Shown in pieces: positions 7,553-16,504 of a stretch of 64,000 bases of DNA. The position numbers and the translations under genes are program-made. The notes beneath the pieces are model-generated. The model was given only the letters and a program-made list of their open reading frames with translations, did no database searches and had not been told where the DNA came from. Source of the DNA: Jiangella ureilytica (GTDB taxonomy: Bacteria; Actinomycetota; Actinomycetes; Jiangellales; Jiangellaceae). Every line of letters starts with the position of its first letter. Position 1 is the stretch's first letter. The stretch lies in assembly GCF_004348545.1 (NCBI RefSeq), contig NZ_SMKL01000003.1, positions 84,686 through 148,685 of the forward strand, read 5' to 3'.

Positions 7553-10500
7553 TCAGGCGACCTTCGGTGTCGCGCGGACCCCGAGGTGGACGTACGGCGT
7601 CCCGTCGGCGAGCGCGTAGAACGTCACCGGCATCCAGGTCTCGTTGCCGGGCAGCCGGGTCAGGTAGAGGCCGTCGCGCACCGGCACGAGGTCCAGCTCC
7701 TTCGGCTCCTCGTCGAGGCCGGCGAGCTGGGCGGTGCTGGTGATCCGCAGCTTCGGCCCGGTCTCGGCCTGCCAGACGTCGAGCCGGACGCTGGCGCGCT
7801 CGTACGTCCCGACGTGCGGGGTCAGATCGACGGCGACCGGCTCGGCGGGCGGGGTGAGCGGCGCGGCCATCTCGACGCCGGCGACGTCGCGGACGATCTC
7901 GCGGATCAGCGTCTCGTAGAGGTCGCGGGTGTGCCCGCCGTTGGTCAGCATCGTGACGGCCACACCCTGCTCCGGCAGTACCCGCAGGAACGCGGACTGG
8001 CCGATGGTGTTGCCGTCGTGGCCGATCAGCCGGGTGCCGTTCCAGTCCAGGCGGAACCAGCCGAGCCCCCACGAGTCGGCCAGGGTGTACGGGTCGGGCA
8101 GCTGCACCTGCTCGGCCTGCATGGCGGCGACGGTGTCGGCGGCCAGCACGCGGGTGCCGTCGGCGGCCACGCCGCCGGCCAGGTGCATGCGGGCGAACGC
8201 GAGCACGTCGGCGACGGTCGACGCGATCAGGCCGGCGGGCCCGGCCGAGCGCGGCAGCACCCAGACCGACGCCCGGCGGAACGGCTCGTCGTCCTCGTGG
8301 ACGTGCCCGACGGCGGTCCGGTGCAGCAGCGCGTCGTCCGGCAGCGTCACCGTCCGCGGCAGCCCGAGCGGCGCGTAGAGCAGGTCGCGCATCGCGGCGT
8401 CCCAGACCTGGCCGGTGAGCTTCTCGATGACCCGGCCGGCCAGCGTGAACCCGGAGTTGCAGTAGGACCACGTCGCGCCCAGCGGGTGGTTCAGCGGCAG
8501 CCCGGCCAGCGCCGCGACGTACTTCTCCAGGCAGTCGTCGCCGCGGCCGGTGTCGAGGAAGAAGTCGCCGTCGATGCCGCTGGTGTGCGTGAGCAGGTGC
8601 CGCATGGTGACCCGCGCGGTGGCGTCGGGGTCGGCCAGCGTCAGCTCGGGCAGGTACGTGACGACGGGCTCGTCGAGCGACAGCTTGCCGGCGTCGACCA
8701 GCGCCAGGACCACGCTCGCCGTCCACACCTTGCTGATGGAGCCGATCTGGAACAGCGTGTCGGTGGTGACCTCGACGCCGGTCTCGACGTTCGTGACGCC
8801 GTACGCCAGCTCCAGGGTCTCGTCGCCGCGGGCGATGCCCAGCGTCGCGCCGGGGACGCGGTAGCGCTCGGCCAGCTCGTTCAGCCGCTGCTGCCAGTGG
8901 TCGCGGTCCAGGGTCGTGGCGGATGTGGTCATCGCGTGCTCCTTCTTCGACGTGTACTGGGTGACCCAGTCGACGATGCGGCGGGCGTAGTCGAGCCGGT
9001 GCGACGGGCGTCCGGCGAGGATGAACAGGTGCGACGCGCCCGGGTAGAGCACCAGCCGGGCCGGCACGCCGCGGGCGCGCAGCGCGGCGAACCACTGCTC
9101 GGCCTGCCCCGGCGGGCACCGGTCGTCGTTCAGTCCGTGCAGGATCAGCGACGGCGTCGTCACCTGCGCGACATGGGTGTACGGCGACTGCGCGGCTGCG
9201 CCCGCGGGGTCGGAGAACGGGACGGCGGTCTCGTACGCGGCGAGGTGGTGCCCGGCATCGGACGTGCCGGCGAAGCTCGTGATGTCGGTCAGCACGCCGC
9301 CGGGGATCGCCGCGGCGAACCGGCCGGTGCGGCCGGTCAGCCAGCAGGTCATGTAGCCGCCGTAGCTGTACCCGGTGACGGCGAGGCGGGCCGGGTCGGC
9401 GACGCCCTCGGCGACCAGCTGGTCCAGCGGCTCCAGGAAGTCGCGCTCGTCGGCCAGCCCCCACTGCCCCACGGCGGCGGCGAAGAAGGCCTCGCCGTAG
9501 CCGTCGCTGGCCCGCGGGTTGAGCAGCAGCACCGACCAGCCCTGCCGAACCAGCAGCTGGTGGTAGGAGTGGCCGACGTCGGGCACCGGGCTCCAGGCGT
9601 TGTGCGGGCCGCCGTGGATGTCGAGCAGCAGCGGCGCCGGCCCGCGCCCGTCGTCGCTCGCGGCCGACGACGGGCGCAGCAGCCAGCCGTGCACCTCGGT
9701 GCCGTCGGAGACGGTGAAGACGCGCTCCTCGGCGACCGGCAGGTCCAGGCCCCGCGGCGAGTGCGCGGTCAGCGTCGTCTCGGCACCGGTCGCGACGTCG
9801 ACCAGCGCGATCTCGCCGTACGACCCCGGCCCCGCGACGACGACGGCAGCGTGCGCACCCGCCACGGAGAGCCCCGACACGACCCGGCCCGCGCCGCCGA
9901 GCAGGGGCCGCACCGGTCCCCCGCCGGCGTCGACGGTGTACACGTGCGTGCAGCCGCGGTCGCGGGCACAGAACACGACGGTGTCGCCGTCGCCCGCGAG
10001 CTGGGGCAGCCCGCCGGGGTAGCCGGGCCCGCCGGGCATGACGTTGCGGTCCAGGTCCGCGGTGAGGTCGACGGCCGGGCCGCCGTCCAGCGGGACCCGG
10101 CACAGCCGGTGGTGCGCCACGGCGACCTGTCGCTGGCCCACCACCAGCAGCGCGCCGCCGTCCCGGGTCCACGTCACCGGGCCGGCGGCGCGCAGCTCTC
10201 CGACGGTCTCGCCCAGCGGCCCGCCCTCGGCCGGCAACACATAGACGTAGGACTCGCCCGTGAGGTCGGTGTCCGGGGCCGTGGCCGCTGGGAACGCGAG
10301 CCGCGAGCCGTCCGGCGACCAGGCGACCGGCCCGGCGCTCCAGTCGCCCTCGGTCAGCTGCGTGACGGCGCCGGTCGCCACGTCGGCCACGTGCACATGC
10401 TGGCGCAGCCCGCGCAGCAGCCCGGCGCCGTCGGCCTTGTAGCCGAGCCGGTCGGCGACGATCGGGTCGGTGTCCTTCTGCCCCGTGGTGTCGACGGCGG

Positions 10501-10861
10501 CCGTGAACGCGATGCGGGTGCCGTCAGGGCTCCACACGGGCGCGCCGGCGCCCTTCGGCAGGTCGGTCAGCGCCACCGGCTCGCCGCCGGACAGCGGCAG
10601 CAGCCAGAGCTGCGGTGGCCCGTCGGCGGCGCGCAGGAACGCCAGCGACGACCCGTCCGGCGACCACGCGGGCGAGGCGTCGGCGCGGCCGTGCGTGAGC
10701 CGCCGCGGCTCGCCCCCGTCCACCGGCACCAGCCAGAGCGACGACACGTTCTCGTCGGCCTCGGCGTCGCTGCCCTTCAGCACGTAGGCGACCCGCGAGC
10801 CGTCGGGCGACAGGGCCGGCTCAGCGGGGACGGTCAGGGCCAGGACATCGTCAGGGGTCAT
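7553..10861 (-). CDS. S9 prolyl-oligopeptidase-type peptidase fused in frame to a beta-lactamase-fold serine hydrolase
   Basis: A single 1102-codon frame. Residues 1-643 are a complete S9 peptidase: an N-terminal beta-propeller with repeated SPDG motifs, then an alpha/beta hydrolase with Ser499 (GYSYGG), Asp579 (LNDDRCP) and His611 (GASHLF). Residues 644-1102 form a complete class C beta-lactamase/D-aminopeptidase-type domain with Ser708-x-x-Lys711 (SISK), a YCN motif and HDG near the C-terminus. The junction carries an internal AAGGAG six bases before an in-frame ATG at 8932, so the second half may also be made alone. A lost stop codon between two formerly separate genes would explain this; a sequencing error is possible. 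The start ATG overlaps the stop of the upstream ATPase gene. No export signal is seen, which points to cytoplasmic cleavage of imported peptides, including those with D-residues. Confidence 0.85.
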   Translation of the reverse strand: MTPDDVLALTVPAEPALSPDGSRVAYVLKGSDAEADENVSSLWLVPVDGGEPRRLTHGRADASPAWSPDGSSLAFLRAADGPPQLWLLPLSGGEPVALTDLPKGAGAPVWSPDGTRIAFTAAVDTTGQKDTDPIVADRLGYKADGAGLLRGLRQHVHVADVATGAVTQLTEGDWSAGPVAWSPDGSRLAFPAATAPDTDLTGESYVYVLPAEGGPLGETVGELRAAGPVTWTRDGGALLVVGQRQVAVAHHRLCRVPLDGGPAVDLTADLDRNVMPGGPGYPGGLPQLAGDGDTVVFCARDRGCTHVYTVDAGGGPVRPLLGGAGRVVSGLSVAGAHAAVVVAGPGSYGEIALVDVATGAETTLTAHSPRGLDLPVAEERVFTVSDGTEVHGWLLRPSSAASDDGRGPAPLLLDIHGGPHNAWSPVPDVGHSYHQLLVRQGWSVLLLNPRASDGYGEAFFAAAVGQWGLADERDFLEPLDQLVAEGVADPARLAVTGYSYGGYMTCWLTGRTGRFAAAIPGGVLTDITSFAGTSDAGHHLAAYETAVPFSDPAGAAAQSPYTHVAQVTTPSLILHGLNDDRCPPGQAEQWFAALRARGVPARLVLYPGASHLFILAGRPSHRLDYARRIVDWVTQYTSKKEHAMTTSATTLDRDHWQQRLNELAERYRVPGATLGIARGDETLELAYGVTNVETGVEVTTDTLFQIGSISKVWTASVVLALVDAGKLSLDEPVVTYLPELTLADPDATARVTMRHLLTHTSGIDGDFFLDTGRGDDCLEKYVAALAGLPLNHPLGATWSYCNSGFTLAGRVIEKLTGQVWDAAMRDLLYAPLGLPRTVTLPDDALLHRTAVGHVHEDDEPFRRASVWVLPRSAGPAGLIASTVADVLAFARMHLAGGVAADGTRVLAADTVAAMQAEQVQLPDPYTLADSWGLGWFRLDWNGTRLIGHDGNTIGQSAFLRVLPEQGVAVTMLTNGGHTRDLYETLIREIVRDVAGVEMAAPLTPPAEPVAVDLTPHVGTYERASVRLDVWQAETGPKLRITSTAQLAGLDEEPKELDLVPVRDGLYLTRLPGNETWMPVTFYALADGTPYVHLGVRATPKVA
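8932..8944 (-). promoter_or_regulatory. Internal ribosome binding site and start inside the fused peptidase gene
   Basis: AAGGAG (8939-8944) lies six bases before an in-frame ATG (8930-8932) exactly at the boundary between the S9 peptidase and the beta-lactamase-fold domain. From here translation would give a 459-residue hydrolase with its own complete SxxK active site (Ser65 in that numbering). Confidence 0.6.
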
Positions 10862-11832
10862 CGGGCCGGCACCTCCAGGGTGAGGGTTTCGGACGCGAAG
10901 TGGCAGGCGGACCGGTGCGGCCGGTCCGGCGCGCCGGGCTGCGGGTCGGTCTCGGCGCAGATCGTGCGCTCCGGCCGGGTCAGCGGGCCGATCGGGCAGC
11001 GGCGGTGGAACCGGCAGCCCGTGGGCGGGTCGTGCGGCGACGGCGCCTCGGTGTCCAGGCGCGGGTCGTCGGCGGGGACGGGGTCGTCCAGCGCCACGCC
11101 GAACGCCGGGGCGGCGTCCAGCAGCGTCCGGGTGTACGGATGCCGCGGCGAGGAGAGGACGGCGTCGGCCGGGCCGGCCTCGACGATCCGCCCCAGGTAC
11201 ATGACGGCGATGACGTCGCTGACGTAGCGCACGACCGAGAGGTTGTGCGAGATGAACAGGATCGTCAGCCCGAGCCGGCGCTGCAGGTCGCGGACCAGGT
11301 TGAGCACCGATCCCTGCACCGAGACGTCCAGCGCGGACGTGATCTCGTCGGCCAGCACCACCTCGGGCTCGGCGGCCAGCGCGCGGGCCAGCGCCACCCG
11401 CTGCCGCTGGCCGCCGGACAGCCCCGACGGCAGCGACCGCGCGCGGGCCGGATCGAGGTCGACCAGCTCGAGCAGCCGGGCCACCTCGGCGGCCCGGGCG
11501 CTGCGTCGGCGGCCGCGCAGCGCCTCGGCGATCGACTCGCCGACGGTCATCCGCGGGTCGAGCGAGGCGTGCGGGTCCTGGAAGACCAGCTGCAGGCGAC
11601 GGCGGTCGCGGCGGGTCCGCAGCGGGGCGCCGTCCAGCCGGATCTCCCCCGACGTCGTCGGGACCAGCCCGACAGCGGCCTTGGCCAGCGTCGACTTGCC
11701 CGACCCGGACTCGCCGACCAGCCCCACGACCGACCCGGCGGGAACCGTCAGATCGACGCCGTCGACGGCGGTCAGCGCGGACCGGCCCGAGCCGAAGCGG
11801 ACGGTCGTGCCCTCGAACGACAGCTCTCTCAT
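10858..11832 (-). CDS. Oligopeptide ABC transporter ATP-binding protein (OppF/DppF type)
   Basis: 324 residues from an ATG at 11832 that overlaps the stop of the preceding gene (ATGA). Walker A is GESGSGKST, the signature is LSGGQRQR, and Walker B runs into DEITSALD, where Ile replaces the usual Pro. The C-terminal oligopeptide/dipeptide extension has its Cys-rich motif (GCRFHRRCPIG), which in this family carries an Fe-S cluster site or a structural cysteine set. It is the second ATPase of the importer; the first is fused to a permease in the neighbouring gene. It energizes peptide uptake at the inner face of the membrane. Confidence 0.92.
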   Translation of the reverse strand: MRELSFEGTTVRFGSGRSALTAVDGVDLTVPAGSVVGLVGESGSGKSTLAKAAVGLVPTTSGEIRLDGAPLRTRRDRRRLQLVFQDPHASLDPRMTVGESIAEALRGRRRSARAAEVARLLELVDLDPARARSLPSGLSGGQRQRVALARALAAEPEVVLADEITSALDVSVQGSVLNLVRDLQRRLGLTILFISHNLSVVRYVSDVIAVMYLGRIVEAGPADAVLSSPRHPYTRTLLDAAPAFGVALDDPVPADDPRLDTEAPSPHDPPTGCRFHRRCPIGPLTRPERTICAETDPQPGAPDRPHRSACHFASETLTLEVPAR

Positions 11833-13739
11833 GACCGGCCTCCTGAAAGGACGTCCAGCACCAGGTCCAGCGGCTGCGAGCGCGGGTGCCAGCAGGCGGC
11901 GCGCTGCTCGGGGGCGACGGCGGCGAGGCCCGGCCGGACCCGGCAGGCGTCGTCGGCGAACGCGCAGCGCGGGGCGAACGCGCAGCCCTCGGGCCGGTCG
12001 GCGGGGTCCGGCGGACGGCCCGGAATCGTGGCCAGCGGCCGCTCGCGATCCGTCGCGAGGTCCGGCACCGACGCCAGCAGCGCGCGGGTGTACGGGTGCG
12101 CGGCCGCGCCCAGCTGCCCGACCGGCAGCTCCTCCACCACGCGGCCGGCGTACATGACCACGACCCGCTCGCAGAGCTGGGCGACGACGGCGATGTCGTG
12201 CGAGATCAGCACGACGGCGGCGCCGGTCTCGGCCTGCACGTCCTTCAGCAGCCGCAGCACCTGGCGCTGCACCGTGACGTCGAGCGCGGTGGTCGGCTCG
12301 TCGGCGATGATCAGCTCCGGCGTGCTCATCAGGCCCATCGCGACCATCGCGCGCTGGCGCATGCCGCCGGAGAACTCGTGTGGGTACTGGTGCGCCCGCC
12401 GCTCCGGCGCCGGCACCCGGACGGTGCGCAGCCGGTCGACGGCGCGGGCGAGCGCGGCCCGGCGGCCCTGGCCCTCGTGCACCCGGGTCACCTCGGCCAG
12501 CTGGGTGCCGACCCGCATCGACGGGTTGAACGAGGTCATCGGGTCCTGGAACACCATGGCCACCTTGGTGCCGAGCAGCTCGCGCACCTCGGACTCGGGC
12601 CGTCCCCGCGGCTCGACCCCGGCCACCTCGAGCCGGGCCGCCGTCACGTCCGCGGTGTCCGGCGCCAGCTGGGCGACGGCGAGCGCGGTGAGGCTCTTGC
12701 CGGAGCCGGACTCCCCCACGATGCCCACGGTCTCGCCGGGGCGGACGGTGAGGCCGACCCCGTCGACGGGGTACGTCCACCCGCCGCGCGGCGCGGGGAA
12801 CCCGACACGGAGGTCGTCGGCGACGAGCACCGTGTCGCCAGGCGTCTCCGGGGCGGAGCCCGCGGCTGCCGCAGCCGCCGCCTGATCACCGACGGGAGGC
12901 CTGCGCCGTCGTACCGCACGCACCCCCACGACCTGCGCGATCGACTCGCCGAGCAGGGTGAAGGCGAGCCCGGCGACCACGACGGCGACGCCGGGGGCCA
13001 GCGCCGCGGCCGGGTTGATGTAGATGCGGTCCAGGCCCTCGCCGAGCAGCCGGCCCCAGTCGTAGGCCGGCGGCTGCACGCCCAGGCCCAGGAAGGACAG
13101 CCCGGCGAACGCCAGCAGTGCGCTGCCGGCCATGACCGTGGCGTTCACGACCAGCGGCTCGCCGATGTTCGGCAGCAGGTGCCGCGCGACCAGCCGGAAC
13201 CGTCCCACGCCGGCCAGCCGTGCGGCCGCCACGAAGTCCCGTCCGGACACCGCCGCCACGTTCGTCTGCACCAGCCGGGCGAACGACGGCGCGCCGGCCA
13301 GGCCGATCGCCAGCACCGCCCCTCGGGCGCCCACCCCGAAGATCACCGCGAAGAACAGGGCGAGCAGCAGGCCGGGGAACGCGACCGCCAGGTTCACCGT
13401 CCCGGTCACCAGCCGGCCCGCCCGCCGTCCGAGCACCGCCGGCAGCACGCCCAGGAGCACGCCGGCGACCACGCAGATCGCCGTGGCCAGCAGGGCCAGG
13501 CCGAGCGAGTACCGCGTCGCCACCAGGACCCGCAGCATGATGTCGCGGCCCAGCGCGTCGGTGCCCAGCGGGTGCTCAGAGGTCGAGCCCTGCGACAGCG
13601 CCGCCGGGTCGGTCTCCTCGGCGGCGTCGCCCCACAGGATCGGCGCGACGACCGCGAGGACCGCCAGCAGCACGAGCAGCCCCGCCGCGGCCGCGCCGAC
13701 GGGGTTGCGCAGCGCCGCCCGCCACTGGTCCCGCCCCAT
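11829..13739 (-). CDS. Oligopeptide ABC transporter permease-ATPase fusion (DppC-DppD type)
   Basis: 636 residues starting at an ATG at 13739 that shares one base with the stop of the upstream permease gene (TGATG). Residues 1-280 form a DppC-type permease with about six membrane helices, the HPLGTDALGRD motif of the family, and the ATPase-contact loop around AARLAGVGRFRLVARHLLPN. After an Ala-rich linker comes a full DppD-type ATPase with GESGSGKS, FSGGMRQR and DEPTTALD and the C-terminal Cys cluster (GCAFAPRCAF). Permease-ATPase fusions of this type are known in actinobacteria. The fusion fixes one permease and one ATPase in a 1:1 arrangement. Confidence 0.92.
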   Translation of the reverse strand: MGRDQWRAALRNPVGAAAAGLLVLLAVLAVVAPILWGDAAEETDPAALSQGSTSEHPLGTDALGRDIMLRVLVATRYSLGLALLATAICVVAGVLLGVLPAVLGRRAGRLVTGTVNLAVAFPGLLLALFFAVIFGVGARGAVLAIGLAGAPSFARLVQTNVAAVSGRDFVAAARLAGVGRFRLVARHLLPNIGEPLVVNATVMAGSALLAFAGLSFLGLGVQPPAYDWGRLLGEGLDRIYINPAAALAPGVAVVVAGLAFTLLGESIAQVVGVRAVRRRRPPVGDQAAAAAAAGSAPETPGDTVLVADDLRVGFPAPRGGWTYPVDGVGLTVRPGETVGIVGESGSGKSLTALAVAQLAPDTADVTAARLEVAGVEPRGRPESEVRELLGTKVAMVFQDPMTSFNPSMRVGTQLAEVTRVHEGQGRRAALARAVDRLRTVRVPAPERRAHQYPHEFSGGMRQRAMVAMGLMSTPELIIADEPTTALDVTVQRQVLRLLKDVQAETGAAVVLISHDIAVVAQLCERVVVMYAGRVVEELPVGQLGAAAHPYTRALLASVPDLATDRERPLATIPGRPPDPADRPEGCAFAPRCAFADDACRVRPGLAAVAPEQRAACWHPRSQPLDLVLDVLSGGRS

Positions 13740-14770
13740 CAGCCCTCCCGGATCGTCGAGCGCGGGTCGGCGAGCGCCAGCAGCACGTCGACGACGAGGT
13801 TCACCAGCAGCACCGCGGCGCCGTAGACCAGCACGATGCCCTGCACGACGGGGTAGTCCTTGGCGAGGATCGACGAGACGATCGTCATCCCCATGCCCGG
13901 CCAGGCGAACACGTTCTCGACCAGGACGGTGCCGACGATCATGCCGCTGAGCAGCAGCCCGCCGATGGTCAGCGTCGAGGTCAGCGCGTTCGGGAACACG
14001 TGGCGCAGATGCACCCGCAGCGGCGGCAGTCGTTTCGCCCGTGCGGTGCGGACGAAGTCCTCGTCCATGACGGCGAGCGCCTCGACCCGGACGATGCGGG
14101 CCATCAGCAGCGCCGGCCCGAGCGCCAGTGCCACGACCGGCAGCACGTACGACGCCGCGTCGCCGCGCCCGGCCACCGGGAACCAGCCGAGCGTCACGCC
14201 GAACACGAACACCAGGCCGACGGCGAGCAGGAACTCCGGGATCGCCGCGCCCACCGCGCTGGTGGACGTGAAGCCCAGCTCGGCGCCGCGCCGGCGCCCG
14301 CCCCGGGTCAGCACGGCCATGGCCAGGCCCAGCGGGACGGCGGCCAGCATGACGACCACGAACGCGGCCACCGCCAGGCTCGCCGTCGCCGGCAGCCGCT
14401 GCCCGATCGTCTCCGACACCGACACCCCGGAGGTCATCGAGGTGCCGAGATCGCCGGCGAAGAGCGCCCGCACGTAGTCCGCTAACTGCACGCCGATCGG
14501 GTCGTTCAGCCCGAGTGCCTCGCGCCGCGCCTCCACCAGGTCCGGCGGCGCGGTGACGCCGAGCGCCGCCCGCACCGGGTCGCCCGGGATCAGGTGGATC
14601 ATCAGGAACGCCAGCGTCACCAGCACGGCCAGCGACACCAGCAGCCGTCCCGTCCGGCGCAGCAGGAACCGCGCCCACGGGTTGCCCACCCACGCCGCGA
14701 CGGCCGAGGTGGCCGGCGCGGCCGAGGGAGTGACCGGGGCGGTGGGCGGGGTGACTGGCGTCGTCGTCAC
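13739..14770 (-). CDS. Oligopeptide ABC transporter permease (DppB/OppB type)
   Basis: 343 residues from a GTG at 14770 that overlaps the stop of the binding-protein gene (GTGA). After a Pro/Thr-rich N-terminal tail of about 35 residues come the DppB features: FLLRRTGRLLVSLAVLVTLAFL, the conserved IPGDPVRA segment, and the cytoplasmic loop EDFVRTARAKRLPPLRVHLRH that docks the ATPase. Six membrane helices are expected. It partners with the permease half of the following fusion gene to form the channel. Confidence 0.93.
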   Translation of the reverse strand: MTTTPVTPPTAPVTPSAAPATSAVAAWVGNPWARFLLRRTGRLLVSLAVLVTLAFLMIHLIPGDPVRAALGVTAPPDLVEARREALGLNDPIGVQLADYVRALFAGDLGTSMTSGVSVSETIGQRLPATASLAVAAFVVVMLAAVPLGLAMAVLTRGGRRRGAELGFTSTSAVGAAIPEFLLAVGLVFVFGVTLGWFPVAGRGDAASYVLPVVALALGPALLMARIVRVEALAVMDEDFVRTARAKRLPPLRVHLRHVFPNALTSTLTIGGLLLSGMIVGTVLVENVFAWPGMGMTIVSSILAKDYPVVQGIVLVYGAAVLLVNLVVDVLLALADPRSTIREG

Positions 14771-16377
14771 GAGGCCGTCAGCCGGATCGTCGCCGGGATC
14801 GGGCCGTCGCCTCCGGGTTCCACGGTGGCGCCGTCGAGGAAGGTCGGGATGGTCTCGTCGGCGAAGGGCAGCACGTCGTACTCGGCGAACAGCGCCTCCT
14901 CGGCCTCCTGCCAGGTGGCGCAGCCCTCCTGGCCCGGCAGCGTCATCGCCTCGGCGACGGCCGCGGTGTACGCCGGGTTGTCGATCGAGGCGAGGTTGAC
15001 CCCGCCGTCGGCCGGCGCCGGGCCGGACAGGAACGGCACGATCTGGCTGGGCAGCCGCAGGTTGACCGGCAGCAGCGCCGCGCCCCACGCCCCCGTGCCG
15101 AAGACCACCTCGTTGTACTCCGTCGGCGGCAGCCCGCGGGTGGTGGCGGCCACCCCGAGGTCGGTCCAGGTCGAGGCGATCAGCTCGGCCGCGGCGGCCG
15201 TCGTGTCGCCTCGGGTGCTGTTGTAGATCAGTTCGAGCTGCAGCGGGGCGCCGTCCTTGGCCCGCACACCGTCCGAGCCCGCCGTCCAGCCCGCCTCGTC
15301 CAGGGCCGTGGCGGCCGCCTCGGTGTCCTGCTCCGGCAGGTTGCCGTCGACGGCGTCATAGCGACAGGCGACCGGGTCGATGATGGCCAGCGCCTCGGAC
15401 CGCGCCCCGTAGCCGCCGGTGATCACCGACATGAGCTCCTCGAAGTCCAGCGCCTGAGCCAGCGCCGCGCGGACGGCGTCGTCGGCGCCGGGATTGCCGG
15501 CGGCCTGGTTGAAGAACAGCTCGCCGACGATCGCCCGCAGCGTGACCTGCTCGTAGCTCTCCTCCAGCCGCTGCCGGTCCGGCCCGACGACCGACGCCGC
15601 GTTCAGCTCGCCCGAGAGCAGCAGGTTCGCCGCCGTCGACTCGTTCGCGACGACACGGATGTTCACCGTCGCCGGGGTGCCGGGGTCGGCGGCCGCCCGG
15701 CCGTCGGGCCCCCACGCGTAGTCGTCGCGGCGCTGGAACGTGTAGTGGTCGTCGCGGACGACCTCGGTCAGCTCGAACATGCCCGTGCCGATGCCGGCCT
15801 CCTCCAGCAGCGACGGGTCGTCCAGGCCGGCCTGGCAGGCGATGAAGACGTCGCCGGTGCTCTGCAGCAGGAACGGGTCCGGCGTGGGCACGGTGATGGT
15901 GACGGTGCGGGCGGCGTCGTCGGCGGTCGCGGTCAGCTCGGCCGGGACCATCACGCCCCGCAGCGGCGACACGTTGGCCTCGTCGACCACGAACTGGAAG
16001 TTCGCCGCCACGACGCTGGCCGTCAGCGGGGTGCCGTCGGAACAGGTGATGCCGTCGCGCAGGGTGTAGGTGACGGTGTCGGGCGTGGCCTCCCACGACT
16101 CCGCCAGCCACGGCAGCGCCTCACCCTCGACGGTGAAGTAGACGAGCTTGTCGTACAGGTAGGCGTCGACGGCGCGCGTCGCCGCCAGCACGGTCAGATG
16201 CGGGTGCAGGTTGCCCGGATCGGCGGCGACGGCGTAGGTGAACGTGCCGTCGACGACGGGCTCGGCGTCCCCGCCCGACGCGCCCGGCCCGCCGGCGCTG
16301 TCGCCGTCGGAGCCGCCGCACGCCGCGAGGAGCAGTGTCAGGGCCGCGGCGAACGCGACCTTCGGGCCGATGCGCAT
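14767..16377 (-). CDS. Peptide ABC transporter substrate-binding lipoprotein (SBP family 5)
   Basis: 536 residues from the ATG at 16377, which is preceded by AAGGAG; an earlier in-frame start at 16410 has no such site. The signal peptide ends in LLLAAC, so Cys20 would be lipidated and the protein anchored outside the membrane. The family-5 core has FTYAVAADPGNLHPHLT, LAESWEATPDTVTYTLRDGI and a C-terminal lobe. It is the first gene of the importer operon. Family 5 proteins bind di- and oligopeptides, nickel or sugars; the neighbouring peptidases favour peptides. Confidence 0.92.
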   Translation of the reverse strand: MRIGPKVAFAAALTLLLAACGGSDGDSAGGPGASGGDAEPVVDGTFTYAVAADPGNLHPHLTVLAATRAVDAYLYDKLVYFTVEGEALPWLAESWEATPDTVTYTLRDGITCSDGTPLTASVVAANFQFVVDEANVSPLRGVMVPAELTATADDAARTVTITVPTPDPFLLQSTGDVFIACQAGLDDPSLLEEAGIGTGMFELTEVVRDDHYTFQRRDDYAWGPDGRAAADPGTPATVNIRVVANESTAANLLLSGELNAASVVGPDRQRLEESYEQVTLRAIVGELFFNQAAGNPGADDAVRAALAQALDFEELMSVITGGYGARSEALAIIDPVACRYDAVDGNLPEQDTEAAATALDEAGWTAGSDGVRAKDGAPLQLELIYNSTRGDTTAAAAELIASTWTDLGVAATTRGLPPTEYNEVVFGTGAWGAALLPVNLRLPSQIVPFLSGPAPADGGVNLASIDNPAYTAAVAEAMTLPGQEGCATWQEAEEALFAEYDVLPFADETIPTFLDGATVEPGGDGPIPATIRLTAS

Positions 16378-16433
16378 GACCATCTCCTTCGGGAGAGCGG
16401 TGATCCGCACAGCCTCGCGCCGTGGCCCGGCTC

Positions 16434-16478
16434 ACGTCTTTGTCCGATCCGACGACCCCCGGCGGCAGAACTCGTCGG
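16434..16478 (-). promoter_or_regulatory. Shared motif and inverted repeat upstream of the importer operon
   Basis: ACGTCTTTGTC (16434-16444) is a variant of the motif before the M20 and D-aminoacylase genes and lies 56 bp before the binding-protein start. Next to it, CCGACGA (16449-16455) and TCGTCGG (16472-16478) form 7-bp inverted arms 16 bases apart. These may mark the operator and the end of the upstream D-aminoacylase transcript. The evidence is pattern only. Confidence 0.35.
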
Positions 16479-16504
16479 GGTGGACGGACGGCGAGCACAT
16501 GCGG

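Noticed and set aside
6395..11227. A 1610-codon open frame on the plus strand.
   Set aside because: It lies antisense to the M20 and S9/beta-lactamase-fold genes, whose domains are complete. The translation is low-complexity Arg/Gly/Pro/Val sequence, an effect of the high G/C at third positions.
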